Positions 59,713-64,000 of a DNA stretch of 64,000 nt are shown piece after piece (the stretch's first letter is position 1; each line of letters begins with the position of its first letter). Made by a program: the position numbers and the translations under genes. The notes under the pieces are model-generated. The model ran no database searches. It was given only the letters and a program-made list of their open reading frames with translations, and was not told where the DNA came from. The stretch spans positions 1,736,001-1,800,000 of the forward strand of contig JACONQ010000017.1 in assembly GCA_014281115.1 (NCBI GenBank), read 5' to 3'. This stretch comes from Laburnicola sp. R22_1 (Eukaryota; Ascomycota; Dothideomycetes; Pleosporales; Didymosphaeriaceae).

Positions 59713-59861
59713 TGTGGGAGAACTTAGTTCTAATTAGGACTTAGTAGAAAGATAGATTAAGTTATATATGCTAGAAGAAAGAAACTGCCTATTAAATTCT
59801 TAAGAGCTAATTAGGCACTAGCTTATTACGTAACCTATATAGTGGAGTTTATTCTACTACA
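59713..59861 (-). repeat. 5' LTR of gypsy element B
   Basis: 149 bp; plus-strand ends TGTGGGAGAACTTAG and ATTCTACTACA. Confidence 0.88.
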
Positions 59862-60091
59862 CTATCTTAAAATAGTATTAATTTAACTAGCTCTTTTAAC
59901 TATTCTAGCTATTTCTAATAAGTTAGTCATATAAGGCCGTGTACCGCTCTTATATAATTTAGTACTATACCCCCTTTAAAAAAAGCTAACTATACCTTTA
60001 AAATATCTAGAACTTTGTAAAACTTTATAAAACTTTAATATACCTTAGTATACTTAGCTCACTTATTTATAATTATACTTACGTATTTATA

Positions 60092-60702
60092 TATAGCGTT
60101 AAATTAACTACCTAGGGGTAGTACAACAAAGGCGTTCATCTTAAATAACATAACAAAAAAAGCAGAGTCCTCTGCTTAGTAATTTAAAAAAAGCGTAAAA
60201 ATGTAGTTATAAAAATGCGGCGTATTTATATAAATAGTAAACACTTAAGCCTATAAGTATTTTAATAATATGCTAGGTAACCCTAGTCCTTATAAAATAA
60301 ATATCTAAGGCTAAAAGTAATAAGTGTAATATAATCTATATATAGAAAAAGTATATAAAGACTATTATTATAAATAACTACTTATTTAGTATAGCCTATA
60401 TATTCTATACTTTATATAGTATCAAACTTATCTATATATTTAAAATAAGTACAAATACTAGAGTATACTATATTAAAGTAATATTTTTTTACTGTAGGCT
60501 TTGCGTATTAAGTCTAATATTTTAATATTTATTTTAAAAGTAAATATTTTAAATAAAAGCTACATTATAAGTATATTTTTTTGTTATTACCTTTTTACGC
60601 CTTTTTTAATTACTAAGCAGGAGGCTCTGTTTTTTTTTGTCATGTTATTTGAGATGAAAGCCTTTGTCGTTCTACCCCTAGGTAGATAAAATAACGCCAC
60701 AT
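60092..60702. mobile_element. MITE of the GTGGCG family, about 0.61 kb
   Basis: Facing inverted ends of about 115 bp: left ATAGCGTTAAATTAACTACC at 60092, right CGCCACAT at 60702. They share CTACCCCTAGGTAG, AGCAGAG..CTCTGCTTAGTAA and the TTTTTACGC inner edge. The interior (60206-60577) has no coding trace. Short frames at 60501-60689 and 60587-60784 only overlap the repeat. It is the cleanest example of the family here. Confidence 0.75.
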
Positions 60703-60754
60703 AAGTATATTTAATTTTAATAAGAACTTTAAAATATAAAAAAAATATACTTAC

Positions 60755-61041
60755 TATTCGTATACTGTATAGACAAGGGTACATAAGGGTATTAAGGTTT
60801 TAATATTATTATATAATAGTATTATATAGGGATTATATAATGCCTATGCGCTGCAGCCTATGCGCTATAGGATCTTCTCCTTTCTATTTGCACCCTTTCT
60901 AGAGAGAAGCAATTAATACTAAGTTGTTTTATTATATTATCTTCTTTTTTATACGCTTATTCTATACACTCTTTAAACTTACTAATATAAAGTATTAGAT
61001 ATTAATATCTATATAGCTAGCTATAGAGTACCTATTTAACA
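60755..61041 (+). repeat. 5' LTR (RIP-mutated) of the family seen as solo LTR at 38673-38946
   Basis: About 287 bp starting TATTCGTATACTGTATAG and ending CCTATTTAACA; aligns along its length with the solo LTR (for example AGGATCTTCTCCTTTC). A putative primer-binding site follows at 61042. Confidence 0.75.
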
Positions 61042-61479
61042 CTAATTAGTAGTTAACTAGTCCTTAACTATAAATTAGTAAGAGTAAATACAGATTATAT
61101 AAGTTATTATTAGCTATATAATTTATTTTATTATACCCTATCCTCTATATATAAGAGGATAGTAGATTAAACCTTTATAAAGTTAGTAAGTAACTATTAC
61201 TACTATACAAAATAAAGAAAGCAATTATATAAAATATATAAAACCTATTCTTATCTATAGGTATAGTAGATTAACTCTTTTATTAAGAGGAGATAGTGTA
61301 CTAAGCACACTACTAGTAACTATATAAATATATAGTTAGATAATAATAAACCCTAATAAAGTGTAACCTTCTATATAACTAATCTATTAAATAAACTAGT
61401 TACGTAATAACTACCCCTACTACTACATTATATAAAGCTCTTGCCTTTACTACCTTTGCCTTATAAGATAATACTAATA

Positions 61480-62840
61480 TGTCTAAATATACTAAACTAT
61501 ATAATAAGTATACTAAAGGGATAGAAATATTAGAGGTAACACTACGCAAAGGAATAAGACCTAAGTACTAAAAGGATAAGATTAACCTAGTGGATAATTC
61601 CTCTCTATTAGAAATATAATTGTACGCAGTATATACTATTACTAATTATTATATATTATACTAAAAAGGGACAGCTTTCTTAGAATTATTCTTGGAAGAC
61701 TTTAAAGAATAAAAAGAACACTATTTTTTAAAGTTAATCTGCGCATTTAAGAAAGAGCTTATTATAGTTTTAGAAGAAAAAGGTATTATACTAAAAATAG
61801 ATACTAGAGCTATAAGTACTAGTAAACTATATAAAGTAGCATAAAGTAATATAAATATTACTTATATATTACTACCTTTACTAGCTAACTTAACTTCTTA
61901 TATATAAATACTAAGGCAAATCTTAAAGATACTTAAGCTAGTTAGGCTATTACACAAACCTAAATAGAGTAAGTTGCTACTACTATAGACACCTATATAG
62001 TTATAGGTCCCTATAGATATCTTAAGAGAACCTTTATATAAGTACTGAAAATAATTTTATTTATACAAATAATTAAATAAACCACTACTCTTTATATATA
62101 TTACGTAACTACTATTTTGCCTACCTACTTATAATTATTAAACACTATATAGAATAGAGCTACTACTAGTTAAATGCAAAGTATAGGCACTATACTAATT
62201 TATATAGACTAAGTCTATGTTATAATCTAACCTATATAAGCTTCTGCCTAAGCATAACCTACCTTTTTAGAGAATTCTAGCTAATAAGATAATTTAATTC
62301 TAAAAGGTATAGAATAAGGATAATAACTATACTAAAGCTCTATATATTATTTTAGTAAATAAGACTAGAAACTTTATAAATCTATATAGACGCCTAGATA
62401 TTACTAAGGATTAATACCTAAACATCTTTCTAAATATTCTTCCTAGCTGTGTGATATAGTATTCCCTCTATACTATTTGCTCTAGACAAGTATAAAAGTG
62501 CTTATATAAAGTACTTAATAGTTACTTTAACACTACTATTAACTATAATTAGTATTAGATGAACTAAACTATAATAACTTTTATATAATACTAGTATAAG
62601 GACTCTAATAAAAGTCTATATAAAGTCCTAAAGGTAATAATTAATAGGCTTACCCTTATATAGAGAGTATTAGGTGTAGACTTTACTAGGAAAATTCCTC
62701 TTTATACTACTATTATATATGTATACTATAGATACCTAAAGCTAGAGTAGACTATATTTACCCCTAAGTCTATCTATAAAGCTCTATTTACTAATCCCTA
62801 TATATTAATTTAAGTTATAATTAATTACTAACCTAATTAG
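61480..62840 (+). pseudogene. Gag-like coding relic of the LTR element starting at 60755
   Basis: Begins near ATG 61480 (MSKYTKLYNKYTKGIEILEV) and continues for about 450 codons in nearly one frame with TAG/TAA breaks (AFLELFLEDFK, YLNIFLNILPSCVI, FTPKSIYKALFTNPYI). Position right after an LTR and leader, and the helical composition, suggest Gag; no definite domain is recognised. A GTGGCG-family end interrupts it at 62846. Beyond that, at 62963-63250, a Cys-poor remnant may be a zinc-knuckle region. No reverse transcriptase is in the window. Confidence 0.5.
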
Positions 62841-62845
62841 TACTT

Positions 62846-62962
62846 ATGTGTTGTTAAATTATCTACCTAGGAGTAGAACGACAAAGGCTTTTATCTTAAA
62901 TAACATAATAAAAAAAGCAGAGCCCCTACTTAGGAATTAAAAAAGAGCGTAAAAAGGTAATT
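62846..62962 (+). repeat. GTGGCG-family terminal repeat (end 11)
   Basis: ATGTGTTGTTAAATTATC, then CTACCTAGGAGTAGAACG and AGCAGAGCCCCTACTTAGG. Inserted in the Gag-like relic. Only one end is visible, about 117 bp. Confidence 0.65.
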
Positions 62963-63255
62963 AGATATAAACAAAGATTAGTACCTATAAAAGGCTAACA
63001 CGTACTACACTAATTGCAAATATAACTTTTCTATATAAGGAGGAAGATTACTAGGCCCTTATAGATAAGAATTTTATAAATAATTTATACTATTATTATT
63101 ATAATTTAGATTCTAATTAAATAATATTTGTATAAGACTAAAGAAGTATTTTATGTACCATAAGAAAGGTTATTAGTCTTCTAGTTATCTACGTAATAAG
63201 CGTACCTACGTAATAAGATATTATATTACTTTTTAAAAAGAGTATTAAACATCTT

Positions 63256-63400
63256 TGTTATGTGGAGATTTTAACTAAGATTGAGTCCGCACTATATATA
63301 GAGAGAAATAAAACAGGAGGCACTAAAACCTAGTACCTAGTACATAGTAGTAGTAATAAAATATACACAAAATAATAATAATTTTATTATTAACGTTTTT
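63256..63400 (+). repeat. LTR-like sequence 'C', copy 2
   Basis: Matches 36713-36860 (GGCACTAAAACCTAGTACC shared). Its last bases run directly into a GTGGCG end at 63402. Confidence 0.5.
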
Positions 63401-63401
63401 T

Positions 63402-64000
63402 ATGTGGCGTTATATTAACTACCTAGTGGTAGCATAATAAAGGTTTTATCTTAAATAATATAACAAAAAAAGCAGAGCCCCCTGCTTAGTAATTATAAAA
63501 AAAGCGCGTTTAAACTGCTAAGCGAGCTTAGCAGTCTTAGCGTGCACAGCTTCTATATGCAAAGTTAATTTATAAAAAGGCTATAGTTAGAACTTTAGGG
63601 GAGGGATAAAACTTTAGCGCAGCAACGCTATAAGCTATTCTTCCTCTACTATCCTAATTGTTACAAATCTACTATTTAGATTATTATAAATAATATAAGT
63701 TAATATATTAATAGGTACGTACTACTATGCTTATAAGCAAGATAAGAGTAATATATACTAGATATACTATCGCTCTATTACTATATTAAGGTTATTCTTA
63801 ATAAAGTCTCTACTATCTCTCTAAGCCCTACTATCTATCTAGGTATTAATATTATTCCTAAAGAAGTACTTATTATTGCTAAAAAGTACACGCTAAAGAT
63901 TCGCGCCATTGCCGCTAATATAGTTATACTAGAGTTTTATTTTATCTATAAGATGCTTATTTAGCGCAATAAATAGGTATACTTAACTATTTATAATGCT
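63402..64000 (+). mobile_element. Unit U, copy 3, cut by the window end
   Basis: Starts ATGTGGCGTTATATTAAC and is the reverse complement of 40310-40908 and 33740-34348. It carries the near-palindrome GCTAAGCGAGCTTAGCAG and the start of the unit's protein-like trace (SPTIYLGINIIPKEV, FYFIYKMLI). It continues beyond the window, so its other end cannot be judged. Confidence 0.6.

Larger units (their letters stand above)
47487..59861 (-). mobile_element. Ty3/gypsy LTR retrotransposon 'B', about 12.4 kb, nested in the LTR of element A
   Basis: LTRs of 149 bp at 47487-47635 and 59713-59861 (in element orientation TGTAGTAGAATAAAC to TTCTCCCACA). The host LTR is duplicated by CTAT, or ACTAT if one terminal base is shared, at the insertion point. 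Coding is on the minus strand. Gag and N-terminal Pol are expected in 59.6-55.0 kb, reverse transcriptase at about 54.2 kb, RNase H at 53.7 kb and integrase at 53.1-52.4 kb, followed by about 4.8 kb of further 3' sequence. All frames carry RIP stops. It is the youngest large insertion in this nest but still RIP-mutated. Confidence 0.88.
44328..59954 (+). mobile_element. LTR element 'A', copy 2, split by a 12.4-kb gypsy element
   Basis: 5' LTR 44328-44614; 3' LTR begins 47290 and resumes at 59862-59954 after the insertion. An exact 5-bp duplication TAATT flanks the whole at 44323-44327 and 59955-59959. The leader tandem repeat is present (44700-45010). The middle of the element, including most of Gag and the protease, is missing relative to copy 1: about 15540-18950 of copy 1 corresponds to only about 0.95 kb here. 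The 3' tail (46240-47280) is colinear with 18970-19710 plus 22171-22396 of copy 1, without the pogo insertion. Confidence 0.88.

Noticed and set aside
60501..60784. Short overlapping frames on both strands
   Set aside because: They fall in the inverted end of a MITE and have no protein-like features.

Overview
The window looks like nuclear DNA of a filamentous ascomycete (Pezizomycotina, perhaps a Dothideomycete). There is one intact fungal-type F-box gene, short spliceosomal introns of fungal form, pogo/Fot1-type DNA transposons, Ty3/gypsy-type LTR elements, and a very strong repeat-induced point mutation (RIP) signature. CpA and its complement TpG are almost gone, TpA is in great excess, and relic reading frames are broken almost only by TAG and TAA, as expected when CAG/CAA and TGG codons mutate. 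The genus call is inference.

Layout. Bases 1-3115 are ordinary balanced-composition DNA with the F-box gene (85-1812) and a 672-bp fold-back element (2012-2683). At about 3115 composition switches abruptly to an AT-rich block that runs to the end of the window, at least 60.9 kb, with no intact gene. The block is a nest of transposable elements of different ages. Two pogo-like elements (4994-6857 and 10841-13001) have the same reconstructed length. A third, different pogo/Fot1 element (19719-22168) sits inside an LTR element (14576-22682) that codes for Gag and an aspartic protease but appears to lack reverse transcriptase and integrase. A second copy of that LTR element (44328-59954) is split in its 3' LTR by a 12.4-kb Ty3/gypsy element (47487-59861). 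From about 24.6 to 44 kb and from 60 kb to the end lie several terminal-inverted-repeat families, repeated unclassified coding relics, and further LTR pieces.

Three kinds of sequence escaped RIP and stand out: two solo LTRs with exact 5-bp target duplications (11674-11965 and 38673-38946), and a mitochondrial large-subunit rRNA fragment (about 19850-20415) lodged in the third pogo element.

The most unusual item is a RIP-mutated relic of a divergent histone H3-like gene with two introns (22966-23509). Its exons sum to 147 codons, and its core matches H3 nearly end to end. Other points worth checking are a relic that may belong to the DUF3435 tyrosine-recombinase family (9910-10838), degenerate telomere-like repeats, strand-asymmetric RIP in 34.9-35.4 kb, and a long extra 3' region in the 12.4-kb gypsy element.

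The genes do not form a pathway. Apart from the F-box gene, the window is a graveyard of mobile DNA, of the kind that forms AT isochores, subtelomeres or regional centromeres in such fungi. Boundaries given as 'about' were judged by eye from repeat alignments.
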